Positions 45,782 through 53,021 of a stretch of DNA of 64,000 nt are shown here, piece after piece; the stretch's first letter is position 1, and every line of letters begins with the position of its first letter. The stretch is from Polyangium jinanense (GTDB taxonomy: Bacteria > Myxococcota > Polyangia > Polyangiales > Polyangiaceae), in the NCBI RefSeq assembly GCF_028435365.1, contig NZ_JAGTJJ010000023.1:107203-171202 (forward strand). Direction: 5' to 3'. The notes under the pieces are model-generated. The model had not been told where the DNA came from. It saw only the letters and a list, made by a program, of their open reading frames with translations, and made no database searches. Made by a program: the position numbers and the translations under genes.

Positions 45782-48700
45782 ATGAGCAAGAAGATGCCGA
45801 CGAAAGGGGTGCTCACGTTCGAGGCCGAGGGCAGCGACTCGAGCAGCTCGCCTTATTACTCGCGCGTGCTCCACCACCCGACGATGGGATCGGGCGTGAC
45901 GATCGGCCGCGGCTACGACATGAAGGACCGTTCGTCCGCGGACGTCGAAAAAGACCTCGTCGCGGCGGGTCTGTCCGCGGATGTCGCGAAGAAGTATGCC
46001 AAAGGCGCGGGGCTCACGGGGTCCGAGGCGCGGACGTTCGTCACGAACAACAAGGGCGTCTTGCCCGAGCTCACGTGGGACCAGCAGCTCGCGCTCTTCG
46101 AGTCCACGTATGCGTGGCACGAGAAGGACGTCAAGCGCATCTGCGACAAGGAAGATTGTCAGAACATCTACGGCGTCGTGGACTTCAAGACGCTCCACCC
46201 GCGCATCCTCGACGTGCTCGTGGATCTCAGGTTCCGCGGCGACTACACGCCCGCGTCGCGCAAGCGCATCCAGAAGGTCGTCGTCGAGAACGATTATGCG
46301 CGCTTCCGCGCGGACCTCTCCAATCGGTCGAACTGGAGCGCGGTGCCGGAGGACCGTTTCGATCGGCGGAGCAAGTACCTGAAGGACGCGCCGCAGACGG
46401 ACGACACGGTCGATCACGAGGATGTGACATACAGCACGCCGACCAAGTCGTTTGACCTCAAGACGATGGGCGAGGCAGAGCTTTACGATCACCTCCGGAG
46501 CGTGTGGAAGGCGGAGCAGAAGGCGTTCGGCAACGAGGGCAAACCCGAATTCGACTTCCAGGACGAGGAGGGCCGCGTGAACCTGCTCGGCGCGCGCGGG
46601 TTCGACGCCGACCAGATGGTGCCCGTGCCGAGCACGAACACGAAATACGACGACACGCTTTTCCTCGTCTACAAGAAGGACGGCGCGAAGCACGTCGAGA
46701 AGTTCCACTACTCGAGCGAGTGGACGAGGACGGGCTCGAAGGGGGCCGTGATCATCCTCGGGCAGCACAAGTACTGCCTGGCGATCCACAAGAAGCTCAA
46801 GGAAGACGGCACGCCCTACCCGTACAACAAGCTCCCCGCGTGGCGCGATTACTACAACACGAACAAGACGCAGCCGCCGGGAGCCGGTTACCGCGCATTG
46901 AACCCGGACCCGACGGTCGGCATCGTCCGCGTGCACGATGCAAGCGCGGCAGGATCCGTGGGCGCTGAGACCACGGGGGTCACGCAGAACGCCTCGATCA
47001 ACATCCATTACGGCGGCGAGGTGCCGAGCGGCTGGACGCCCAGCAAGGGGTGGTCCGACGGGTGCCAGGTCCTCATGCGCGGCGACCGGTACCTGCGGTT
47101 CATGGAGGTCATCGAGTCCGATCACTCCCTGAAGGGCACGATCAACAACGAGCTCGCGCCCAAGCCTTCGGCCGACGGGAAGCGGTCGCTCATCTACACG
47201 CTCGTCAAGGGCGACTCCCTCGCGCCGAGGGACGCGCCGTCCATGGGGTTCCCCGTGGACATCGGCAAAGGGAAGAAGATCGACAATTCGACCACGCTCG
47301 CGATGTTCGAGCACACCGAGAAGACGATCGACAGCGGCTATTTCCCTCTCGGGACGAATACGACCTGGCACGGCGGCGCCCATTTGCACGTCGCCGAGGG
47401 GACCGCGGTCCACGCGATGTTCGACGGGCGGATCGTCGCCGTGCGGCTGCCCGCGGCGGCGGACAAATCGAAGGGGGCCTTCGGCAGCAGGAACTTCATC
47501 CTGATCCGGCACGAGATCGACGGGGATCGCTTGAACAAGGCGAACGCCCTGCTCAAGCGCACCCTCATCGGGTACACGATCCGCGCCGAGACGCTCGTGC
47601 TCCGCAAGGAGCCGGGCAACGCCGCGGCCGTCGTCGATACCTTGAAGGTGGGCGACGAGGTGCTGCTGAAGACCGTCCCCCATCCGAAGAAGGACGGCGT
47701 CTCGTGGGCGCACGTCGTCGTTTCCAAATCGGCGAAGGAAGGCCTGAAGGACAAGGTCGGCTATGTGGCCGCCACGTCCTTGCTCGTCACGCCCAGGTAC
47801 GCGCCGCCGAAGGAGCGCGTGAAGCCGTCCGAGACGCGGGTGGTGTATTCGCTCTACATGCACCTCGGGCCCCAGGCGCTCGACACGACGAACTCCGTCC
47901 TCGCCTCGATCCCTTGGGTCTCGGGGGCGCAATGGAGCGTGTCGGACGACGTCCGGCTCCGCAGCGCGCCGGGCGTCCCGGATCCGGACAAGACGCAGAT
48001 CGGTACGCTCGTCTCCGGCGACACGTTCGTGCAGCTCACCCCCGACCTCGTGACCGCAGGGAGTTATCAGTGGATGAAGGTCCGCGTCACCAAGGCGAAA
48101 GACGCGAAGCTCGCGAACAAGGAGGGGTTCGTCGCGAAGCTCGACAAACGCATGAGCCTCACGAAGGCGCCGAGCGCGGAGATCCTCGACAAGCTCAAGT
48201 CCGGCGACGTGGTCAAGCTCGACAAACCGGTGGTCGCGGGGGAGCAGATCTGGACGGCGGGCACGATGACGGGTGGGGCGCAGGCGGGCATTCACTGGGA
48301 GGTCTTCTCGGAGCAGCCCCTCTTCCCGGACTGGCCGTCCGCCGACGATCCCGACGAAAATCTGAACATGGACGTGAAGAAGATTTTCGACATGATCGAG
48401 CAGGAGTTCTGGGGGTACAACGACACGATCTCCGCGTCCGAGCTGAACGATTTCTACAAGAACAATCCCAAGGCGAAATCGCTGCGATACTACGCGTGCC
48501 GGTTCATGAGCGAGTGGGGCTGCGACATCGACAAGGCCGTCGCGCAGATCCAATCGAGGGGGCTCTACAGCGTCTCGGGGCTCGCCGACAAGATGCGGCC
48601 CTACCTGTGGTGGAAGGAGGCGGAGGGCAAGAAGGTGGAGCTGCCGAAGAGCCCGATCGTCTGGCACTACAACCCGATCGGGTTCGTCTACGCGATGACC

Positions 48701-49660
48701 AAGATCGAGGAGACCCCCGCCCCACGCACCGAGCCGGCGCAGACGAAGGAGGATCCGAAGGTCGCCACGGAGACGCAATGGTCCGGCGTCGCGTACGGCG
48801 ATTACGTGCTGAAGAAGGGCGACGACGACGGCAAGCAGACCTGGGGCGGCCTCGCGCGCAAGGAGAAGGGCACATACGTGGTCGAGCTGCAGAAGGATCT
48901 GCTCAAGCTCGGCTACTGGATCAGCGCCGCGAGCTCGAACAAGGGGATGAACGCCGACGGCAATTTCGGCGGCACGGTGCGCGGCGCCGTCATGCTCTTC
49001 CAGCGCGAGCACGGGTTGAAGGAGACGGGGGAGGTCGACGCGGCGACGGCGAAGCTCATCAAGGAAAAGACGAAGGTAGCGAACTACGAGCGGCCCGGGC
49101 ACAAGGCGGGCGATTACGGTCAGTTTTATCAGCTCCCGCCTTCGGAGAACTACGAGCGGTACGACGAGGTGCGCGACGACAATTGCATCCCGAAGGACAA
49201 CTGGGGCACGAAGGAGATGATCAAGATGCTCACCTCCGCGGGCAAGGCGTGGAAGGAGCAAGGAAAGTCGCTGTTCCTGGTCGGGGACGTCTCGCTCTAC
49301 AACGGTGGCAAGATGGACCCGCACAAGTCCCACCAGGACGGCACCGGCGTGGACCTCGACTCCGATGAGCTGTGCAGCATCAACCGGGCGACGTTCAAGA
49401 AAGAGGAGTCCCTGTCGCTCACGAAGCTGCTCATCAAGCACGGCGCGAAGCGCGTCCTCTTCAATTGCAAGTACGTGACCGACCAGGTGCCCGAGGCATT
49501 CGCGTTATCGGGCCACCACCACCATTACCACGTCGACGTGAAGCCGGGGCTGAAGACGAACGAGCACCCCGAGGAGGAGTGCAGATTGTGCCACAAGTCG
49601 GTGTACAAGAAGTGCGACTACGCCAAGAAGGCCAAGCGCTCGGACTCGGAGCTCACCTGA
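45782..49660 (+). CDS. Multi-domain peptidoglycan hydrolase, probable T6SS cargo, 1292 aa
   Basis: No signal peptide. Domains in order: pesticin/T4-lysozyme-like (~1-200) with SGVTIGRGYD and candidate catalytic Glu16, Thr40, Asp46; a domain with NLLGARGFD, SINIHYGG (His409) and GWSDGCQ (Ser425, Cys428) resembling L,D-transpeptidase-like proteins; an M23-type peptidase with WHGGAHLH (His530, His534, His536), LYMHLGP (His694) and GIHWEVF (His838), interrupted by two SH3-like segments (~598-670 and ~719-795); a PG_binding_1 domain (~1032-1097, VVELQKDLLKLGY, DGNFGG); and a MepA/M74-like endopeptidase with HKSHQDGTGVDLD (His1181, His1184, Asp1191) and HHHHYHVDV (1245-1253). Together these could cut glycan and peptide bonds of murein. 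Position beside vgrG/PAAR and lack of a Sec signal suggest T6SS export. Activity of each domain is inferred. Confidence 0.82.
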   Translation: MSKKMPTKGVLTFEAEGSDSSSSPYYSRVLHHPTMGSGVTIGRGYDMKDRSSADVEKDLVAAGLSADVAKKYAKGAGLTGSEARTFVTNNKGVLPELTWDQQLALFESTYAWHEKDVKRICDKEDCQNIYGVVDFKTLHPRILDVLVDLRFRGDYTPASRKRIQKVVVENDYARFRADLSNRSNWSAVPEDRFDRRSKYLKDAPQTDDTVDHEDVTYSTPTKSFDLKTMGEAELYDHLRSVWKAEQKAFGNEGKPEFDFQDEEGRVNLLGARGFDADQMVPVPSTNTKYDDTLFLVYKKDGAKHVEKFHYSSEWTRTGSKGAVIILGQHKYCLAIHKKLKEDGTPYPYNKLPAWRDYYNTNKTQPPGAGYRALNPDPTVGIVRVHDASAAGSVGAETTGVTQNASINIHYGGEVPSGWTPSKGWSDGCQVLMRGDRYLRFMEVIESDHSLKGTINNELAPKPSADGKRSLIYTLVKGDSLAPRDAPSMGFPVDIGKGKKIDNSTTLAMFEHTEKTIDSGYFPLGTNTTWHGGAHLHVAEGTAVHAMFDGRIVAVRLPAAADKSKGAFGSRNFILIRHEIDGDRLNKANALLKRTLIGYTIRAETLVLRKEPGNAAAVVDTLKVGDEVLLKTVPHPKKDGVSWAHVVVSKSAKEGLKDKVGYVAATSLLVTPRYAPPKERVKPSETRVVYSLYMHLGPQALDTTNSVLASIPWVSGAQWSVSDDVRLRSAPGVPDPDKTQIGTLVSGDTFVQLTPDLVTAGSYQWMKVRVTKAKDAKLANKEGFVAKLDKRMSLTKAPSAEILDKLKSGDVVKLDKPVVAGEQIWTAGTMTGGAQAGIHWEVFSEQPLFPDWPSADDPDENLNMDVKKIFDMIEQEFWGYNDTISASELNDFYKNNPKAKSLRYYACRFMSEWGCDIDKAVAQIQSRGLYSVSGLADKMRPYLWWKEAEGKKVELPKSPIVWHYNPIGFVYAMTKIEETPAPRTEPAQTKEDPKVATETQWSGVAYGDYVLKKGDDDGKQTWGGLARKEKGTYVVELQKDLLKLGYWISAASSNKGMNADGNFGGTVRGAVMLFQREHGLKETGEVDAATAKLIKEKTKVANYERPGHKAGDYGQFYQLPPSENYERYDEVRDDNCIPKDNWGTKEMIKMLTSAGKAWKEQGKSLFLVGDVSLYNGGKMDPHKSHQDGTGVDLDSDELCSINRATFKKEESLSLTKLLIKHGAKRVLFNCKYVTDQVPEAFALSGHHHHYHVDVKPGLKTNEHPEEECRLCHKSVYKKCDYAKKAKRSDSELT

Positions 49661-49664
49661 GCCG

Positions 49665-50297
49665 CTAGAGCCCGTACACCTTCGCGAGCGCCTTCTGCGT
49701 CGTCGCGTCGTACTTGCCCGTCACGGAGATCTTTTCGGCGCGCTGGAAGGCCTCGATCGCCGCGGTCGTCGCCTCGTCGAGCGTGCCGCTCGGCTCGTCG
49801 GCATGAAGCCCGAGGTTCTTGAGGCGCGTTTGCGCCCCGCGGATCGTGTCGATCGGCTCGAGCTCGCCGAGCGCGAGCTTGTACGTTTGTCGCCGGTTCG
49901 GCAGCTTCAGCACGGCCTCGGCCTGATCCGCCGGCACCTCGGCCTCGAGCGTCCCGTCGTCCCCTGTCGTCCCCTCGAGCTTGCGCTCGCCGCACTCGAT
50001 CTCCCAGGGCTCGTTCGCGAGCGGCTCTTGGCCCGCGGTGAGCTTCAGGTAGACCCGGACCTTCTCGCGCTTGACCACGAACCTGTGCGACTTGCCCGTC
50101 TCGATCGGCGACGGCTTCGGCTTCGGCTGCGGCACCGTCACCTTGTCGCCCGGCGCGAGCACGTTCGGATCCTTGCGCAGCTTGCGCAGCGCCGCGTTCT
50201 CCGGCGCCTCCCATACCGTCTTCCACGGAAGACCGTATTTCGCCGCGATCGTCGCGATGCACTCCCCCGCCTGGACGTCGTGTGTCGTGCCTGCCAT
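49665..50297 (-). CDS. LysM / beta domain / PG_binding_1 protein, 210 aa
   Basis: N-terminal LysM-like domain (~5-55: VQAGECIATIAAKYGLPWKTVWEAPEN ... LAPGDKVTVP), a Pro/Lys linker, a beta domain (VRVYLKLTAGQEPLANEPWEI, LEGTTGDDGTLEAEVP) related to that in the 429-aa protein, and a C-terminal PG_binding_1 domain (GAQTRLKNLGL ... TLDEATTAAIEAFQRA ... TGKYDATTQKALAK). It has no signal peptide although all parts suggest wall binding, so it may travel with the T6SS spike. Converges with the hydrolase gene, 4 bases apart. Start set at ATG 50297, which begins the LysM repeat; in-frame codons upstream add nothing recognisable. Confidence 0.82.
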   Translation of the reverse strand: MAGTTHDVQAGECIATIAAKYGLPWKTVWEAPENAALRKLRKDPNVLAPGDKVTVPQPKPKPSPIETGKSHRFVVKREKVRVYLKLTAGQEPLANEPWEIECGERKLEGTTGDDGTLEAEVPADQAEAVLKLPNRRQTYKLALGELEPIDTIRGAQTRLKNLGLHADEPSGTLDEATTAAIEAFQRAEKISVTGKYDATTQKALAKVYGL

Positions 50298-50335
50298 GGC
50301 GATTCCCAGGCGATGATACACGTCGCGCCGTCCGA

Positions 50336-51880
50336 TCACTCCATCAAAAAGCCCATCCGCGCAAAGCGCAGGAGCTTCTGTTCGGTGATCTCGGCGAACA
50401 CCTCCGCATCCGTGCAGGGCGCGCCGTTCATCTCCACCGACACCACACAGCGCCGCGCGTCCTCGAGCGCCGCCTCCGTGAGCGCCGAAGCGTCACGCGT
50501 CCCATCCATGCGCGCGAGGATCGCCCGATCGAACGTGTCGACCTGCACGCCCTCGTGCAGGAGCGTGGTGCAAAACGGGCTGCCCACGCTCGCCTGATAA
50601 CGCGCGAACGGGAAGGCGCGCGGGTGCTTGGCGGGCGCCTGGGCCACGGGCTTTGGCGAGGCCCAGAGCCGGATCGCGCCTTTCGTGTAGAGCCCGAGGA
50701 GGTTTCGCGCGAGCCGCGCCCGCGCCTCGCCCTCGAACGCCGCGAGCCCGAGCTTCTCGCCGGTCTGCCACGCGAGCGCGTCGAACGGGAGCCCGCCGGG
50801 CGTGTATTCGGAGAGCGTGACGAGCGCGGCCTTGAGCGTGGCCTGATCGGTGCCGATCGCCCCGCCTGGCCCGACGAACGTCTCCTCCACGCCCTCGGCG
50901 AGGTTTGGCGCCGTGGTGCCCGGCGCGAGCGGCGAGGCGAGCACGAGCGAAAAGATTCGATCGGCCGAGACGCGGGGCGAGAGGGGGGCGTCGTCGCGGC
51001 AGAGGACGGCGCGGCGAAAACACCGGAGCTCGAGGAGGTCGAGCGATTGCTGGAGGGAGACGAGGTCGCCGCTGCCTGCCCGCGCCCGGACGGCCTCGTC
51101 GGCGGCGGGCCCGAGGCGCTCGGGAAACACGAGCGGCACGTGGGCGTCGGTGACGAACGCGAGCCCCGCGCCTTCCATGTCGCGGACGAAGTCGGCGAAA
51201 TACTCGGCGTGGTTGTTCGGGGCGAGGTGCTCACCGATCAGGTAGTGGTCCGAGAGCTCGGCGAGGGTTTGCAGCTCGCTCGCGAGCCAGGCGCGCGCGG
51301 GATCGGAGCCCGGGGCCTCGGTGCCGAGGAAACGCAAAAAAGCGCGCGCCTTCGCGACGCGCTCGGCGGCGGATCCTTCCGTGCCGACCTCGCGCCGGAG
51401 CATGTCGCGGATCGCGCCGCGCAGGTGCCAGCCGGGCAAGGTATTGAAGCTGATGTAGGCGAGGCCGTGGGGCGCGAGGTGCCGGCGGACGACGCGGCGA
51501 ATGGCTTCGCGGGCGTCGTCGGGGACCCACGAGTAGACGCCGTGGCAGACGATGTAATCGAAGGAGCCGGGTTCGTCCTCGAATGCGCGGATGTCGGCGA
51601 GGTGGAGGGCGAGGTTTGCGAGCCGGGCGCCCTCGGCGTGTTTTCGAGCGACGGCGAGCGAGTCTTCGGCGCGATCGAGGGCGACGAAGCGGCTCTCGGG
51701 GAAGGCGGCGGCCATGGGAAGGACGTTGCCGCCGGTGGCGGTGCCGATCTCGAGGACGCGGCATCGAGCGGGCGGGGCGGGCCGGAGGCCAAAGAGGACA
51801 CCGATCGCGCCGAGGTGGTCGGGGTGCGTCTCGGCGAAGGGCAGGGCCTCGTAGAAATAATCCTCGTTCGCGTCGGCCAA
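50336..51880 (-). CDS. Class I SAM methyltransferase with regulatory domain, 514 aa
   Basis: N-terminal Rossmann methyltransferase: EALPFAETHPDHLGAIGVLFGL then motif I LEIGTATGGN (~43-52), acidic motif ALDRAED, and FDYIVCHGVYSWVPDDAR (motif IV-like). A central MethyTransf_Reg-type domain (PF10119; ISFNTLPGW, FLRFLGTEAP, HYLIGEHLAPNNHAEYFADF) and a C-terminal PKMT-like part (ARYQASVGSPFCTTLLHE) follow. Related proteins methylate protein side chains such as outer-membrane protein lysines; the substrate here is unknown. Start: a TTG at 51880 preceded by GGAGGA at ideal spacing, matching where family alignment begins; an ATG at 51964 is an alternative. Confidence 0.8.
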   Translation of the reverse strand: MADANEDYFYEALPFAETHPDHLGAIGVLFGLRPAPPARCRVLEIGTATGGNVLPMAAAFPESRFVALDRAEDSLAVARKHAEGARLANLALHLADIRAFEDEPGSFDYIVCHGVYSWVPDDAREAIRRVVRRHLAPHGLAYISFNTLPGWHLRGAIRDMLRREVGTEGSAAERVAKARAFLRFLGTEAPGSDPARAWLASELQTLAELSDHYLIGEHLAPNNHAEYFADFVRDMEGAGLAFVTDAHVPLVFPERLGPAADEAVRARAGSGDLVSLQQSLDLLELRCFRRAVLCRDDAPLSPRVSADRIFSLVLASPLAPGTTAPNLAEGVEETFVGPGGAIGTDQATLKAALVTLSEYTPGGLPFDALAWQTGEKLGLAAFEGEARARLARNLLGLYTKGAIRLWASPKPVAQAPAKHPRAFPFARYQASVGSPFCTTLLHEGVQVDTFDRAILARMDGTRDASALTEAALEDARRCVVSVEMNGAPCTDAEVFAEITEQKLLRFARMGFLME

Positions 51881-51987
51881 GCGCGTCCTCCGGAAGGGCC
51901 GGCCACCTTGGCGGGATCGGGAGGCGGGCGCAAGTGTTTGCCTTGAAGGGCCTGCCTGCCCCATGCTGGGCACGCGCCGGTGCGCGT

Positions 51988-52908
51988 ATGGATGGGCTCT
52001 CGTTGATTCTGGTCGCGGTGGTCTGCGCGCTCGTGCTCGTGGTCGTAGCGCTTCTGCGATCACGAGGCGCGCTCGCGCGGGAGCTCGGGGCCGCGCGGGA
52101 AGAGGCGCGGGCGCTCGGGAAGGCCGCCGCCGAGGCGAAGAAGGCGTTGCCGCAGGCGGAGGCGGAAGCGGGAGCGGCGGCGGCAGCGGAGGCGGCGGCG
52201 GCAGCGGAGGCGGCGGCGGCAGCGGAGGCGCGCGCGAGATCCGCGGAGCTGGAAAGCGAGCTCCGGGAAGCGCGCGAGCGGTCCGAAGAGCTGTCCCGAG
52301 AGGTTGGGGAGGCGCAAAAGAGGTCCGAAGAGCTGTCCCGAGACGTCGGGGAGGCGCAAAAGAGGTCCGAAGAGCTGTCCCGAGAGGTTGGGGAGGCGCA
52401 AAAGAGGTCCGAAGAGCTGTCCCGAGAGGTTGGGGAGGCGCAAAAGAGGTCCGAAGAGCTGTCCGGGGAGCTCCGGGAGGCGCGCGCAAGGGCCGAGGCG
52501 CTCGAACGTGAGCTCGCCGAGGCCCGCAGCAAGACCGATGGCCGCTCCGGGGACCTTGCCGCCGCGATACAGCGCGTCGAGGCGCTCTCCCGCGCCCTCC
52601 GGCAAGCCGAGCAGGACGTCGAGGACCTCTCGATACAAAAGGACGCCTTCGCCGCCGAGGTGCGCGCCCTCAGGGACGAACTCGAGCGCCGCAAGAAGGC
52701 GGCCGAGGCCGCTGCCGCCGTCGAAGGAAAACCGCTCCCCGCGCCGCCGTCCCGGCAGCCAGCCAAAAAGCAACCGCCGCCCGAGCCCGTGACGGCGTTT
52801 TTCTGTCTGATTTGCGGGGAGGGGAGCTCGGGGGCAAAGCCGCACCGGTGCCTCGTCGAGGAGGCGGAGCTCGCGAAGAAGAAAGCTGCGGCGACAGTGA
52901 AGCGGTAG
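51988..52908 (+). CDS. Membrane-anchored coiled-coil protein with C-terminal zinc-like motif, 306 aa
   Basis: One N-terminal hydrophobic helix (LSLILVAVVCALVLVVVALL, ~4-23), then a long coiled coil that includes an Ala/Glu run and 14-residue repeats of EAQKRSEELSREVG. After a Pro/Lys linker it ends with FFCLICGEGSSGAKPHRC, where Cys/Cys/His/Cys spacing suggests a small zinc site, and a basic tail. Likely inner-membrane-anchored with a cytoplasmic rod, since zinc-binding Cys clusters favour the cytoplasm. No function known. Divergent from the methyltransferase. ATG at 51988 begins the membrane helix; ribosome site is weak. Confidence 0.75.
   Translation: MDGLSLILVAVVCALVLVVVALLRSRGALARELGAAREEARALGKAAAEAKKALPQAEAEAGAAAAAEAAAAAEAAAAAEARARSAELESELREARERSEELSREVGEAQKRSEELSRDVGEAQKRSEELSREVGEAQKRSEELSREVGEAQKRSEELSGELREARARAEALERELAEARSKTDGRSGDLAAAIQRVEALSRALRQAEQDVEDLSIQKDAFAAEVRALRDELERRKKAAEAAAAVEGKPLPAPPSRQPAKKQPPPEPVTAFFCLICGEGSSGAKPHRCLVEEAELAKKKAAATVKR
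52280..52489 (+). repeat. 42-bp tandem repeat inside the coiled-coil gene
   Basis: GGTCCGAAGAGCTGTCC recurs exactly every 42 bases at 52280, 52322, 52364, 52406 and 52448. The first four units are almost identical across the whole period; the last diverges after 20 bases. Forty-two bases equal 14 residues, i.e. two heptads, so copy-number changes lengthen the coiled coil without breaking frame or heptad register. Confidence 0.9.
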
Positions 52909-52952
52909 GCGGCGGGGTGCGGCGCGTATCGCCTGGATCGGCCGCAACACTC

Positions 52953-52982
52953 TTGTAAGGAGGTCCTCGCTGCGGATACGAT
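52953..52982 (+). promoter_or_regulatory. Candidate promoter for the Cys-rich protein gene
   Basis: TTGTAA (52953-52958) and TACGAT (52977-52982) are each 4/6 matches to housekeeping hexamers, 18 bases apart, 40 bases before the ATG at 53022. No other good pair was seen in this gap. Confidence 0.3.
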
Positions 52983-53021
52983 GGGACCGCCCTCTCACCT
53001 TTTTATCAGGCAGGCAGCCCT

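Noticed and set aside
45557..49441. 1294-codon minus-strand frame
   Set aside because: Antisense of the hydrolase; no motif, and the plus frame has recognisable enzyme motifs.
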